Made by a program: the position numbers and the translations under genes. Shown piece by piece: positions 52,052 to 60,436 of a stretch of 60,643 nt of DNA. This DNA is from an uncultured Alistipes sp. (GTDB lineage Bacteria > Bacteroidota > Bacteroidia > Bacteroidales > UBA932), in NCBI GenBank assembly GCA_900544195.1, contig UQUJ01000008.1, positions 1-60,643 of the forward strand. Direction: 5' to 3'. The notes under the pieces were generated by a model. It was not told where the DNA came from. It saw nothing but the letters and a program-made list of their open reading frames with translations, and did not search any database. The stretch's first letter is position 1, and each line of letters opens with the position of its first letter.

Positions 52052-53293
52052 ATGACACATAGTAACATTACTAGTATATTCATTTGCCTCGCCGCCGCGG
52101 CCATGCTCGCACTGCTGGCCGCATGCGGTGAGCGGGACTACACCAAGGATTCCCCTTTCGACAATGTGGTCTACATCGACGCCGCCCGCGTCAAGGAACT
52201 CAACCAGTTCACCTTCAACAACGTGACCGAGACCGGCTCCCGCACCCTCGCCGCCACCCTCGCCTTCCCGGCCGAGCAGGACGTTAGCGTCAGCATCGGA
52301 GCCGACCCGTCCCTGGTCTCCCTCTACAGCTCCCGTCTCGGCGGAGGCTATTCCACCCTCGACCCCAAGCACTACACCCTTTCGGCCTCCTCGGTGGTCA
52401 TCCCCGCCGGCCACGCCGTCTCGAAGCCCGTCACCGTGGACTTCCACGCCTTGACCGACCTTGAGATCGACAAAGGCTACCTCCTCCCTGTCACCATCGG
52501 AGGCGTGTCCGGAGGCATGGGCGTGCTTGAGGGCTCACGCACCGTCTGCTATGTCGTGCGCCGCTCCAGCGCCATCACCTCGGCGGTCAGCCTTCGTAAC
52601 AACTACTTCGAGGTGCCGGGTTTCGACGCCGGCAGCCCTACCGCCGATGTGGTCAACGGCCTGAAGCAGCTGACCTACGAGGCCATCGTCCGTGTCAACG
52701 ACTTCGGTGACGACAAGCGGGAGATCTCCACGATCATGGGCATCGAGCAGTACTGTCTCCTCCGCTTCGGTGACTCAGGCTGGCCGAAACAGCAGCTTCA
52801 GTTCGCAGTCCACGAGATCAAGTTCCCGGCTCCGGACAAGACCAAGATCCTCCAGCCGGGCGAGTGGTACCACGTGGCCGTGACCCACGACACCGAGTCC
52901 CGGACCGCCTCCATCTACGTTGATGGCCAGCTCTACAGCTCCATCGACAACTACGGCAAGGCAGAGGACATCAACCTTGGCAAGCAGGAGCGCGGCAAGC
53001 ACTTCATGTTCAAGATCGGCCACTCCTACGGCGAACCCGACGACATGTCCCGCATGCTGGACGGCGAGATCTGCGAGGTCCGCGTCTGGAGCGTGGTCCG
53101 CACCCGGGAGGAGATCTACAGGAACATGTACGATGTGGATCCGCAGACCCCGGGCCTGTGCGCCTACTGGAAGTTCAACGAAGGCCAAGGCGACACCGTG
53201 AAGGACTGGACCGGTCACGGCAACGACGCCGTCTCCCACTCCCCGGCCACCTGGCCGACCGGCATAGAAGTCCCCGTCAAGAACAAAGACTGA
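52052..53293 (+). CDS. DUF1735-LamG surface glycan-binding lipoprotein
   Basis: 413-residue lipoprotein (Cys25, LLAACG). The N-terminal DUF1735-like sandwich (about 30-170; LAATLAFPAEQDVSVSI, VTIGGVSGG) is followed by a concanavalin/LamG-like domain (about 190-400) with WYHVAVTHDTESRTASIYVD, EVRVWSVVRTREEI and AYWKFNEGQGD. The domain order matches the BT3986-type surface glycan-binding protein of N-glycan loci. Composition returns to GC-rich from about 52080. Last gene of PUL2, closed by the hairpin at 53389-53435. Confidence 0.82.
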   Translation: MTHSNITSIFICLAAAAMLALLAACGERDYTKDSPFDNVVYIDAARVKELNQFTFNNVTETGSRTLAATLAFPAEQDVSVSIGADPSLVSLYSSRLGGGYSTLDPKHYTLSASSVVIPAGHAVSKPVTVDFHALTDLEIDKGYLLPVTIGGVSGGMGVLEGSRTVCYVVRRSSAITSAVSLRNNYFEVPGFDAGSPTADVVNGLKQLTYEAIVRVNDFGDDKREISTIMGIEQYCLLRFGDSGWPKQQLQFAVHEIKFPAPDKTKILQPGEWYHVAVTHDTESRTASIYVDGQLYSSIDNYGKAEDINLGKQERGKHFMFKIGHSYGEPDDMSRMLDGEICEVRVWSVVRTREEIYRNMYDVDPQTPGLCAYWKFNEGQGDTVKDWTGHGNDAVSHSPATWPTGIEVPVKNKD

Positions 53294-53388
53294 TACCCAC
53301 GGTCAGCTACGGAGTGGGCCAAAGACCCGGCTTAGTCCTCGGACAAAGGCTCCAACCCGTGGCACCTAACCTCTTGAAAATAACCAAC

Positions 53389-53435
53389 ATAAGCATTCTC
53401 GTGGTACCCAATACCCCCACCACGAGAATGCTTAT
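53389..53435. terminator. Perfect 17-bp hairpin ending PUL2
   Basis: ATAAGCATTCTCGTGGT (53389-53405) and ACCACGAGAATGCTTAT (53419-53435) are perfect inverted repeats with a 13-base loop. There is no long T run, but the stem is strong in both directions. Confidence 0.75.
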
Positions 53436-53462
53436 ATTGTTAATACTCATCATATTACCTGC

Positions 53463-53656
53463 CACGCCATATTCCCCTTATCCCCCAGCATTTCCACACC
53501 GCTCCTATTCCCGCACGCCATTCCCCTTATCCCCCAGCATTCCACACAGCTCCTGTTCCCGCACGCCATTCCCCTTATCCCCCAGCATTCCACACCACCT
53601 CCTGTTCCCGCACGCCATTCCCCTTATCCCAGCATTCCACACCGCTCCTATTCCAG
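53463..53656. repeat. Minisatellite, four units of 46-51 bp
   Basis: Units starting CACGCCATTCCCCTTATCCC lie at 53463, 53514, 53562 and 53611, with lengths 51, 48, 49 and 46. Unit lengths are not all multiples of three and no start context fits, so coding is unlikely. Confidence 0.88.
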
Positions 53657-53799
53657 CACGCCAGACACCGCTCACAACCCGGTCGCGGCACCTGTCGAAG
53701 CATCCGCGCATCCCATGCTTGACGGCGATTCCTACCTGTTCGCTATGGCGTCCATGGCCAGCGTGAAGGAATCCCGTTTATTATTTATAGACTTTTTGT

Positions 53800-53842
53800 T
53801 ATCTTTGTGTCTGGAACGGTAATTGCGGTTACCGTCCCGGAC
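53800..53842 (+). promoter_or_regulatory. Promoter and 5' stem-loop of thioredoxin gene
   Basis: -7 box TATCTTTG at 53800-53807. Directly after it, GTCTGG-A-ACGGTAA (53809-53822) pairs with TTACCGT-C-CCGGAC (53829-53842) around a 6-base loop, so the message would begin with, or just inside, a hairpin. Confidence 0.6.
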
Positions 53843-53860
53843 ATTTTAATTTTATTGATT

Positions 53861-54175
53861 ATGGAAAAGATAGCTTCTAACGAAAATTTTGCTGAGATAC
53901 TCTCTGACAGCAAGCCTGTTCTGGTGGACTTCTGGGCGACCTGGTGCGGCCCTTGCCGTATGCTGGCCCCGACTGTGGATACCATCGCCTCTGAATATGA
54001 CGGCAAGGTCACGGTCGTGAAATGCAACGTGGACGACTGCGAGGATGTGGCTGCCGAGTATGGTATCAGGAATATTCCTACCCTGCTGTTCTTCAAGGGC
54101 GGCCAGGTGGTGGACAAGCTTGTCGGCAATGTGCCGAAGAGCGAGATTACCGCCAAGCTGGACACGCTTGTCTAA
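53861..54175 (+). CDS. trxA: Thioredoxin
   Basis: 104-residue cytosolic thiol-disulfide carrier. Active site WCGPC (Cys29, Cys32) and the cis-proline of NIPTLLFF are in place, and the length is typical. An upstream in-frame start at 53807 lies inside the promoter and is rejected. The beta-barrel gene begins 23 bases downstream. Confidence 0.95.
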   Translation: MEKIASNENFAEILSDSKPVLVDFWATWCGPCRMLAPTVDTIASEYDGKVTVVKCNVDDCEDVAAEYGIRNIPTLLFFKGGQVVDKLVGNVPKSEITAKLDTLV

Positions 54176-54198
54176 TCTTATCCAAAAAAACTGAAGAA

Positions 54199-54861
54199 AT
54201 GAAAAAGTTAGTATTCGCTGCCGCCATTGTGGCAGCCACAGTGTTTTGCACTGACGCTTCCGCCCAGCGCTACAATTCCGCCCGTGTCGGATTGATGGGA
54301 GGATTCACCTCATCCTCGACCTCGATCAAGAACATGGATTCCAAATCCGTCTCCTTGTACCACGTAGGCCTTACCGCCGAGATTCCGCTTCTTGGCGGAT
54401 TCGCCATCCAGCCGGGCCTTCTCTATCAGGTGAAGGGAATGTCGGCTGACAAATTCAACAGCTCTTCCATCTCGGAATCCCTTGGGTCTTTCGAGACCAA
54501 GGTAGGCTACCTTGAGGTGCCTGTCCAGGTGCAGTGGGGGTTGGATCTTCTGGCTTTCCGCCCTTATGTCTTAGCGGAGCCTTTCGTGGGCTTCCGCCTC
54601 GGACAGAGTACCAAAGGCGAGGCCGCCGACAAGCTCAAGGACAATCTTAAGAAAGTCGAGTACGGTCTTGGTGTTGGAGCAGGAGTCGATGTCTGGAGGC
54701 TTCAGCTTTCTGTCAAGTATTTCTGGAACTTTGGAAAGATATATGACAAGGATGGCAATGTCGGCCCGATCGGCGACACAGTGAAGGACGCCGTGAAGGA
54801 CGCTGTCAACAACGGTAACAATTTCAACGGTGTCATGGTGTCCGCCGCGTTCTTCTTTTAA
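54199..54861 (+). CDS. Small outer-membrane beta-barrel protein
   Basis: 220 residues with a signal peptide (to about DASAQ, 23) and the strand pattern of the porin-like OMP_b-brl_2 family: VGLMGGFTSS, VGLTAEIPLLGGFAIQPGLLY, VGYLEVPVQVQWG, LGVGAGVDVWRLQLSVKYFW and a terminal FNGVMVSAAFFF. Probably an eight-stranded barrel of unknown function. A longer frame starting at 54022 overlaps thioredoxin and is rejected. Confidence 0.82.
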   Translation: MKKLVFAAAIVAATVFCTDASAQRYNSARVGLMGGFTSSSTSIKNMDSKSVSLYHVGLTAEIPLLGGFAIQPGLLYQVKGMSADKFNSSSISESLGSFETKVGYLEVPVQVQWGLDLLAFRPYVLAEPFVGFRLGQSTKGEAADKLKDNLKKVEYGLGVGAGVDVWRLQLSVKYFWNFGKIYDKDGNVGPIGDTVKDAVKDAVNNGNNFNGVMVSAAFFF

Positions 54862-54874
54862 TCGCCGGAAGTGA

Positions 54875-55411
54875 ATGAATGAGGAACGGAAGGTCGTGAT
54901 TTACTGCTCGGCAAGTTACGACATCGACCAAAAGTACAATCAAGCTGCGCGGGAAGTGACCCGCGCGGCTTGTTCGCTTGGTTACACGATTGTCTCCGGC
55001 GGAGCCATCAAGGGCACCATGGGAGCTGTGGCCGATGAGGTCGCCCGTTGCGGAGGCCGTCACATCGGCGTTCTGCCGCATTTCATGGAACAGTACAAGT
55101 TTCCCGGCCTTGACCAGGTGATTTGGACGGACACTTTGGCCGAGCGCAAGGAAAAGATGCGTGAGGGTACTTGTGCAGCGATAGCGCTACCTGGCGGCAT
55201 AGGCACTCTCGATGAGGTGATCGGGACGTTGACTTTGGCGAAACTGGACAAGTACGACGGGGAAATCTTCGCGTTGAACCTTGACGGATTCTATAATCCG
55301 TTGAAAGACCTGCTGGACCACTATGTGAGGACGGGGATGCTCGACGTGCGTTCAAGGGGGTTGATAGAGTTCCCTGACACTGTCTCCGAACTTGTCGGAC
55401 ATTTGGACTAA
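54875..55411 (+). CDS. LOG-family (lysine decarboxylase-like) protein
   Basis: 178-residue Rossmann-type protein with the signature PGGIGTLDE (about 107-115) and the GGAIKGTMGAVADE segment. Proteins of this family are nucleoside 5'-monophosphate phosphoribohydrolases (cytokinin-type LOG activity); older annotations call them lysine decarboxylases. It sits in a compact plus-strand row, 13 bases after the barrel gene and 11 before the next. Confidence 0.85.
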   Translation: MNEERKVVIYCSASYDIDQKYNQAAREVTRAACSLGYTIVSGGAIKGTMGAVADEVARCGGRHIGVLPHFMEQYKFPGLDQVIWTDTLAERKEKMREGTCAAIALPGGIGTLDEVIGTLTLAKLDKYDGEIFALNLDGFYNPLKDLLDHYVRTGMLDVRSRGLIEFPDTVSELVGHLD

Positions 55412-55422
55412 ACACGGAACGG

Positions 55423-56406
55423 ATGACTCTGGAAGAAGTTAGAATATTCCTTGGCAAGGATTGGGAGGACACGGATGCCTTGATCAGGTCTTCCTTGGAA
55501 AGTGACATCGAATTGTTGAATGCCACCAATGCGGCAATCCTTTCCCACGGCGGAAAGCAGTTGCGCCCGCTGATCTCCCTGCTTGTGGCGAGGGCTTGTT
55601 CCGGAGGAGTCGCGAACGCGGACAGCATTCACTATGCTGCTGCGTCTGAATTGCTGCACAATGCCACCCTGCTTCATGATGACGTGGCCGACAGCAGTTC
55701 GGAAAGGCGTGGCTGTCCTACAGTGATGTCTTTGCTCGGAGGTGCGGCTTCCGTTCTGATAGGGGACTATTGGCTTGTCAGAGCCATGGAGAACATACTT
55801 GCGTCATCCGCTCACGGAAATGAGGTGATCAGAATATTCTCCAGAACATTGAGCCACCTTGCCGAAGGGGAGATGCTTCAGCTGCAGAAAGCCACGAGCG
55901 GAGACACGGACGAGAAGGACTATTTGAGGATAATCTACAGCAAGACGGCCTCTTTGTTTGAATCCTCGGCGGTTTCCGCGGCGATCTCCGTCAACGCCAC
56001 GCCCGAACAGGTCGAGGCGGTAAGAGACTATGCGGTGAGTCTGGGAATCGCATTCCAGATCAAGGATGACATTTTCGATTACTCCGACGGCAAGGACATA
56101 GGCAAACCGGTGGGCATCGATCTGGAGGAGCAGAAGATCACATTGCCGCTGCTGGGGGCTCTCAAATCAGTGAGCGCCGAGGAAGAGGCTGCGATAAGAA
56201 AAAAAGTGACCGACATCCATGAGCATCCGGAGTACAAGGAGGAAATCAGAAACTTCGTGCGCGACCGGAAGGGCGTTGAATATGCCGTCTCTGTCCTCAA
56301 AGAATATGTCGCCAAGGCTAATGAAGCCCTTTCGGTCTTGCCGGATTCCCGGGAGAAGGAATATCTTACAAGAATCGCCGGATTCACGGCTTACAGGAAC
56401 AACTGA
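55423..56406 (+). CDS. Polyprenyl diphosphate synthase
   Basis: 327-residue trans-prenyltransferase making long-chain isoprenoid diphosphates, probably for menaquinone or ubiquinone-type tails. Both aspartate-rich motifs are present: HDDVADSSSERRG (DDxxD) and KDDIFDYSDGKDIGKP. Residue sizes near the first motif that would set chain length were not interpreted. The stop overlaps the next ATG by one base (TGATG). Confidence 0.9.
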   Translation: MTLEEVRIFLGKDWEDTDALIRSSLESDIELLNATNAAILSHGGKQLRPLISLLVARACSGGVANADSIHYAAASELLHNATLLHDDVADSSSERRGCPTVMSLLGGAASVLIGDYWLVRAMENILASSAHGNEVIRIFSRTLSHLAEGEMLQLQKATSGDTDEKDYLRIIYSKTASLFESSAVSAAISVNATPEQVEAVRDYAVSLGIAFQIKDDIFDYSDGKDIGKPVGIDLEEQKITLPLLGALKSVSAEEEAAIRKKVTDIHEHPEYKEEIRNFVRDRKGVEYAVSVLKEYVAKANEALSVLPDSREKEYLTRIAGFTAYRNN

Positions 56407-57500
56407 TGAGGCTGGATGAGATCATAGGGAACCACGATGCCGTCAAGGCGTTGAGAGGGATGGCCGAAAGCGGGCGCATTCCTCATGCCATGATGCTCTA
56501 CGAGAACGACGGGTGCGGGGCGATGGCTCTTGTCATGGCGTTTCTGAGTCAGGTCATGTGTGATGAGCATAAGGTTTCCAATCTCATACATCCGGATGTG
56601 CATTATGTTTACCCGGTGGCGAACGGCTCAAAAGTCACCGAGAAGGTGGAGAACCTCAGGGCGGAGTTATTCCTTGAATATTGGAGGTCTTTGATGACGT
56701 CCAATCCTTATGCCCTTGAGTCTGAGGTCAGCGAGGCTTTCGGAATAGAAGGCAAGCAGTCTGGAATCAACAATGCCGAGGCTAAGGAGATTCTGGAGAC
56801 GGTGTGGCTGACCTCGGTTGAAGGTGGATGGAAGGCTGTTGTTGTCTATTTGCCGGAGAAGATGAATGCCGCTTCCGCCAACAGACTGCTCAAGGCGATT
56901 GAGGAACCTCCTGAGAAGACCTTGTTCATCATGATCACCCACGCCCCGGAGAAAGTCATGCAGACCATCTCGTCGAGATGCCAGGCGATCCGTGTCCTGC
57001 CATATTCGAAAAATGAGATTGTGGAGATTCTGACAACCAGTTTCGGGAAAACGTCGGATGAGGCTTCACAGGCGGCGTTGGTTGCGGGAGGCAGTGTCGG
57101 CGCGGCGCTCCGCTACCTTTCCGGGAAGGAGGACTATCTGCGCCAGATGGAGATATTCAAAGGCCTTGTTGACGCCCTCGCCTCGAAGGATCTTTCCGCC
57201 GCTTTGGGATGGGGGGAAGCGATGGCAGCGCTGCCGTCGCGTGAAAACCAGAAAGCTTTTTGTAAATTTGCGGGTGAAAGTCTGCGCAAGGTGTTTCTGA
57301 TTCAGCAGAATCTGCCGCAGATAGCGGGTATCTCGCATGAGGAAAGGGAGTTTTTCACCATGCTTGCGTCACGCTGCCGTAAGAGTTTTCCGAGAATGGC
57401 GGTTTCGTGTCTGGACAGGGCGCAGGTGCTGATAGACAGGAATGTTAACCAGAAGATTCTCTTCACCGACCTTGTGGGACGGTTGTATTTGATTTTCTGA
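56406..57500 (+). CDS. holB: DNA polymerase III delta-prime-like clamp-loader subunit
   Basis: 364 residues of the clamp-loader AAA+ fold. The N-terminal part MRLDEIIGNHDAVKALRGM and the SRC motif (ISSRCQAIRVL) are typical. The Walker A position reads ENDGCGAMAL, lacking the lysine, as expected for a delta-prime subunit that does not hydrolyse ATP. It helps load the sliding clamp at replication forks. Overlaps the preceding gene by one base; ricT starts 16 bases downstream. Confidence 0.83.
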   Translation: MRLDEIIGNHDAVKALRGMAESGRIPHAMMLYENDGCGAMALVMAFLSQVMCDEHKVSNLIHPDVHYVYPVANGSKVTEKVENLRAELFLEYWRSLMTSNPYALESEVSEAFGIEGKQSGINNAEAKEILETVWLTSVEGGWKAVVVYLPEKMNAASANRLLKAIEEPPEKTLFIMITHAPEKVMQTISSRCQAIRVLPYSKNEIVEILTTSFGKTSDEASQAALVAGGSVGAALRYLSGKEDYLRQMEIFKGLVDALASKDLSAALGWGEAMAALPSRENQKAFCKFAGESLRKVFLIQQNLPQIAGISHEEREFFTMLASRCRKSFPRMAVSCLDRAQVLIDRNVNQKILFTDLVGRLYLIF

Positions 57501-57515
57501 TAATTATGGATATAT

Positions 57516-58985
57516 ATGGGAAATATTGATAAAGAGGCGATAAAGTTTGACTGTAACCGGGGGTGCACAATCTCACAGGATCAAGAGACAGGTGAATATG
57601 ACTGCAACTACCGTCAGGGATGCTGCAAGTTGAAAGACTACGACTGGCTTCATGGAATACGTCAGGAACAGTACAAGGATCTGTTTGAGGTTCGTTTCAA
57701 AAACACCCGGAAAGGGATTTATGTCAATGCGTCCGGCCAAGGGATCAAGGCCGGGGATTTGGTCATAGTCGAGGCCACAAACGGTCATGACCTTGGAATC
57801 GTTACTCTGGAAGGACCTGTCGTGGGTCGTCAGATGAAGTGTAAGGGCATTGATCCTGAGGCTGCTCCTCTGAAGAAAATCTACCGTAGGGCCAAACCTT
57901 TCGACATCGCCAAGTGGCAGGAGGCCATAGCCCGTGAGCAGGACACGATGATCCAGGCGCGCAGAATCGCCGCGGAACTCGGTCTGGACATGAAGATCGG
58001 GGACGTGGAGTTTCAGGGAGACGGCACGAAAGCCATTTTCTATTACATAGCCGACGGACGTGTTGATTTCCGTCAGCTGATCAAGGTCTATGCGGAGGAA
58101 TTCCGCATCAGGATCGAGATGAAGCAGATCGGAGCACGTCAGGAGGCCGGTCTGATCGGTGGTCTCGGAGTCTGCGGACGGGAGCTATGCTGCGCCAATT
58201 TCATCACGAATTTCCAGTCGATTTCCACATCGGCGGCTCGTACCCAGGATCTATCCCTGAATCCGCAGAAGCTGGCGGGTCAGTGCGGGAAACTGAAATG
58301 CTGCCTGAACTACGAGGTCGCGAACTATCTGGATGCCCAGTCACGTATTCCTAAAGTCGCCGAACCGCTTGAGTTCGAGGACGGCCCGGCTTATCTGATC
58401 AAGACGGACATCCTTCAGGAGGTGATGTATTTCTCCTACGAGAAGGGTTCGCTTGCGAACCTGTACCCTGTGTCGGCTTCCGAGGTCGCGCAGATCATCA
58501 TGATGAACCGCAACGGTCAGAAGCCGGAGTCTCTGAAGAGCGAGCCGGAGCCGACGGGCCCTCAATTTGTCTCTGCGGTTGGCGACGACAGCATCACAAG
58601 GTTCGACAAGCCGAAGAAAAACAAGAACAAGAACCGTAACAAGAGCAAGGTTAAGTCTAAAGCCGTTGCTGCGTCTGGAATCGGTTCGGCCGAGGCTCAG
58701 GCTAAACCTGTTTCTGATGGCTCTCCAGTAGCTTCGAGGCCGGAAGGTTCCAACTCAAGAAACCGTGGACCGCGCGGTAATGGTAACGGCCGTCCGCAGC
58801 GTCAGCGTGGGGATGGATCACGTGGAGACAACCAGCGTGGAGGCAGTCCGCGCGTGGATGGACCACGTGGAGACAACCAGCGTGGAGACGGTCAGCGCGT
58901 GGATGGACCACGTGGAGACAACCAACGTGGAGACGGTCAGCGCGTGGATAGAGACACTGAGCCGAAACCAAAGACCGATGCGTAA
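57516..58985 (+). CDS. ricT: PSP1-domain protein RicT with repetitive C-terminal tail
   Basis: 489 residues. The PSP1/RicT core (about 40-330) includes GDLVIVEATNGHDLGIVTLE and two cysteine clusters, VCGRELCC and CGKLKCC, which in the family hold iron-sulfur. In Firmicutes RicT acts with RicA/F on RNA processing; the role in Bacteroidota is unclear. The tail after about 365 is basic and disordered (KKNKNKNRNKSK) and ends in three 15-residue repeats of the type VDGPRGDNQRGDGQR, encoded by 45-bp units at 58811-58945. The gene overlaps gldH by 8 bases. Confidence 0.88.
   Translation: MGNIDKEAIKFDCNRGCTISQDQETGEYDCNYRQGCCKLKDYDWLHGIRQEQYKDLFEVRFKNTRKGIYVNASGQGIKAGDLVIVEATNGHDLGIVTLEGPVVGRQMKCKGIDPEAAPLKKIYRRAKPFDIAKWQEAIAREQDTMIQARRIAAELGLDMKIGDVEFQGDGTKAIFYYIADGRVDFRQLIKVYAEEFRIRIEMKQIGARQEAGLIGGLGVCGRELCCANFITNFQSISTSAARTQDLSLNPQKLAGQCGKLKCCLNYEVANYLDAQSRIPKVAEPLEFEDGPAYLIKTDILQEVMYFSYEKGSLANLYPVSASEVAQIIMMNRNGQKPESLKSEPEPTGPQFVSAVGDDSITRFDKPKKNKNKNRNKSKVKSKAVAASGIGSAEAQAKPVSDGSPVASRPEGSNSRNRGPRGNGNGRPQRQRGDGSRGDNQRGGSPRVDGPRGDNQRGDGQRVDGPRGDNQRGDGQRVDRDTEPKPKTDA
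58811..58945 (+). repeat. Three 45-bp repeats in the ricT tail
   Basis: Units at 58811, 58856 and 58901 beginning GGATGGA(T/C)CACGTGGAGAC. They are multiples of three, so copy number can change without breaking ricT. The other frame used by gldH is also open through them. Confidence 0.9.
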
Positions 58986-59436
58986 CCTTCTCCTGGCGCT
59001 GGTTCTGTCGCTGGCCGTGGCTTCATGCTCGCGGCCTTCGTCTTATGAGCCTTTTGTGGTCAGAGAGAAGGCCGAGTACGGTGACACCTACATATTCAAT
59101 CTGGATTTGTCGGATTCCACCGTGTCTTACGGATTGGATTTCTACACAAGGTTGGAACGTCCCGCGTTCGGAGAGTTTCCTGCGGACAGCATTTCTCTTG
59201 ATTTGAGGTGGATTTCTCCGTCGGATTCGGTCATCCTGTCTGACACGACATTCATACGGGTTGACGCACCGGTGGATTCTTCCTACTATTCAAGGGATTT
59301 TGTGTCTGGCTACAAAGCTGCCCTGAATCTCCCTGAACATGGACAGTGGAGATTGAAAGCCAAGGTGTTGAACGATTCTGAAGCGATCCGGGGATTGGGC
59401 GTGGTATTCACAAGAAAGGAAAATGGGACACGATAA
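58978..59436 (+). CDS. gldH: GldH-like lipoprotein
   Basis: 152-residue lipoprotein (Cys17, LAVASC) with the beta-rich pattern and the late block LPEHGQWRLKAKV...GLGVVFTRK, which fits the GldH family. GldH is a gliding-motility lipoprotein in flavobacteria, but related genes occur in non-gliding Bacteroidales next to ricT, as here. The start at 58978 overlaps the ricT end by 8 bases. A longer in-frame start at 58765 would run through the repeat DNA and is rejected. Overlaps trmB by 14 bases. Confidence 0.65.
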   Translation: MRNLLLALVLSLAVASCSRPSSYEPFVVREKAEYGDTYIFNLDLSDSTVSYGLDFYTRLERPAFGEFPADSISLDLRWISPSDSVILSDTTFIRVDAPVDSSYYSRDFVSGYKAALNLPEHGQWRLKAKVLNDSEAIRGLGVVFTRKENGTR

Positions 59437-60259
59437 ACTTAGAAAATTCGCGGAGAACGAGACATTCTCCTGCCTTCTCCAGCCGGAAGCCGGCTCGGTG
59501 TTGGATAAATCCGAGGCCACTGATGGCTTGAGACTCAAGAACCACCCGATCAAGGGACATTGGAACGAGAAAATGTTCACCGCTGCTCAGCCGATCGTGC
59601 TGGAACTTGGCTGCGGAAAAGGGGAGTACACGATCGATCTCTCACGTAGGGAACCGTCCCTGAACTACATCGGGGTGGACATCAAGGGCGCCCGGCTTTG
59701 GAAAGGAGCGAAGTTCGCCACGGAGAACCATCTTCCGAATGTGGCCTTCCTGCGCACCAGAATCGAGTTCATCGAGGCCTTCTTCGCTCCCGATGAGGTT
59801 TCGGAAATATGGCTGACCTTCTCCGACCCGCAGATGAAGAGCGAGAACTGCCGTCTCACAAGCCCGCTTTTCCTTGAGCGTTACCGCAAGTTCCTGAAAA
59901 AGGGCGGAATAGTCCACCTCAAGACGGACAGCCGCTTTCTTTATGAATATTCCAAAGCGGTGGCGGAGCAGAATGGGTTGAGGATTCTGGCCGGCACCAA
60001 TGATCTTTACGGAACGGGGCGGCAGGATCTGTCTGGTTGTGCATTGCGTTCGGTCGCCGGAGAATCCGCGATTGACGCCCTGTTCGAAGTCCAGACTTTC
60101 TACGAGAGGATGTTCACGGCCCAAGGCTACAAGATCACCTATCTGAGTTTCGTGATCGACCATGTCGGTCCATATCTCCACCCCGATTTCGATTCCGACC
60201 ACTGGCGCTCCGTCGAAGGTCCCCGTCACTTCTCCCACCAGCCGGAAAAGAAACAATAG
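59423..60259 (+). CDS. trmB: tRNA (guanine-N7-)-methyltransferase
   Basis: 278-residue SAM-dependent enzyme forming m7G46 in tRNA. SAM-binding motif LELGCGKGEYTIDL, the acidic end of strand 2 (YIGVDIKGARLWKGA) and the family motif IWLTFSDPQMKS are clear. An N-terminal extension of about 45 residues precedes the usual core. Last gene of the tight row that starts with ricT. Confidence 0.92.
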   Translation: MGHDKLRKFAENETFSCLLQPEAGSVLDKSEATDGLRLKNHPIKGHWNEKMFTAAQPIVLELGCGKGEYTIDLSRREPSLNYIGVDIKGARLWKGAKFATENHLPNVAFLRTRIEFIEAFFAPDEVSEIWLTFSDPQMKSENCRLTSPLFLERYRKFLKKGGIVHLKTDSRFLYEYSKAVAEQNGLRILAGTNDLYGTGRQDLSGCALRSVAGESAIDALFEVQTFYERMFTAQGYKITYLSFVIDHVGPYLHPDFDSDHWRSVEGPRHFSHQPEKKQ

Positions 60260-60299
60260 AACCTCCTCTGATTCTTGGAGAGCTTGTCATACGGCCATC

Positions 60300-60391
60300 G
60301 GTCACTTCGACAGGCTCAGCGGCTATTGTTCTTTGTATCTGTGTTCTTTGTATCTGTCCATTCCGTGGCCACCGAACCTGTCGAAGTGACC
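60300..60391. repeat. REP-like inverted repeat
   Basis: GGTCACTTCGACAGGCTCAG (from 60300) and CCGAACCTGTCGAAGTGACC (to 60391) form long imperfect arms. Between them TGTTCTTTGTATCTG is present twice in tandem (60327-60356). The arm sequences are related to the element inside murI. Confidence 0.75.
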
Positions 60392-60436
60392 ACGGCGCAG
60401 AACACTTAATGCGATTTCCACAGGCGCATTAAAACC

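Larger units (their letters stand above)
40828..53293 (+). other. Polysaccharide utilisation locus 2 (GH18, N-glycan-like)
   Basis: Eight plus-strand genes: ECF sigma, FecR, SusC, SusD, a degenerate GH18 lipoprotein, a DUF1735-GH18 lipoprotein, an intact GH18 endoglycosidase and a DUF1735-LamG lipoprotein. The gene set parallels the Bacteroides thetaiotaomicron high-mannose N-glycan locus (BT3983-BT3987), which has SusC, SusD, surface binding proteins and a GH18 endoglycosidase. Substrate assignment is inference. Confidence 0.75.
53294..53860. other. Non-coding region with hairpins and a minisatellite
   Basis: Contains a 17-bp perfect hairpin (53389-53435), four copies of a 46-51 bp tandem repeat (53463-53656), the thioredoxin promoter (53800-53807) and a stem-loop at the expected 5' end of the thioredoxin message (53809-53842). 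No gene was seen. Confidence 0.75.

Noticed and set aside
53158..53766. 202-codon frame through the minisatellite
   Set aside because: It overlaps the LamG gene in another frame, and repeat unit lengths are not multiples of three.
54022..54198. Extended start of the small beta-barrel protein overlapping thioredoxin
   Set aside because: The signal peptide begins at 54199, and the extension has no signal or homology.
58765..58977. Extended GldH starting within ricT
   Set aside because: The extension is read from ricT repeat DNA in another frame, and the lipoprotein signal starts at 58978. Kept as a finding for the double open frame only.
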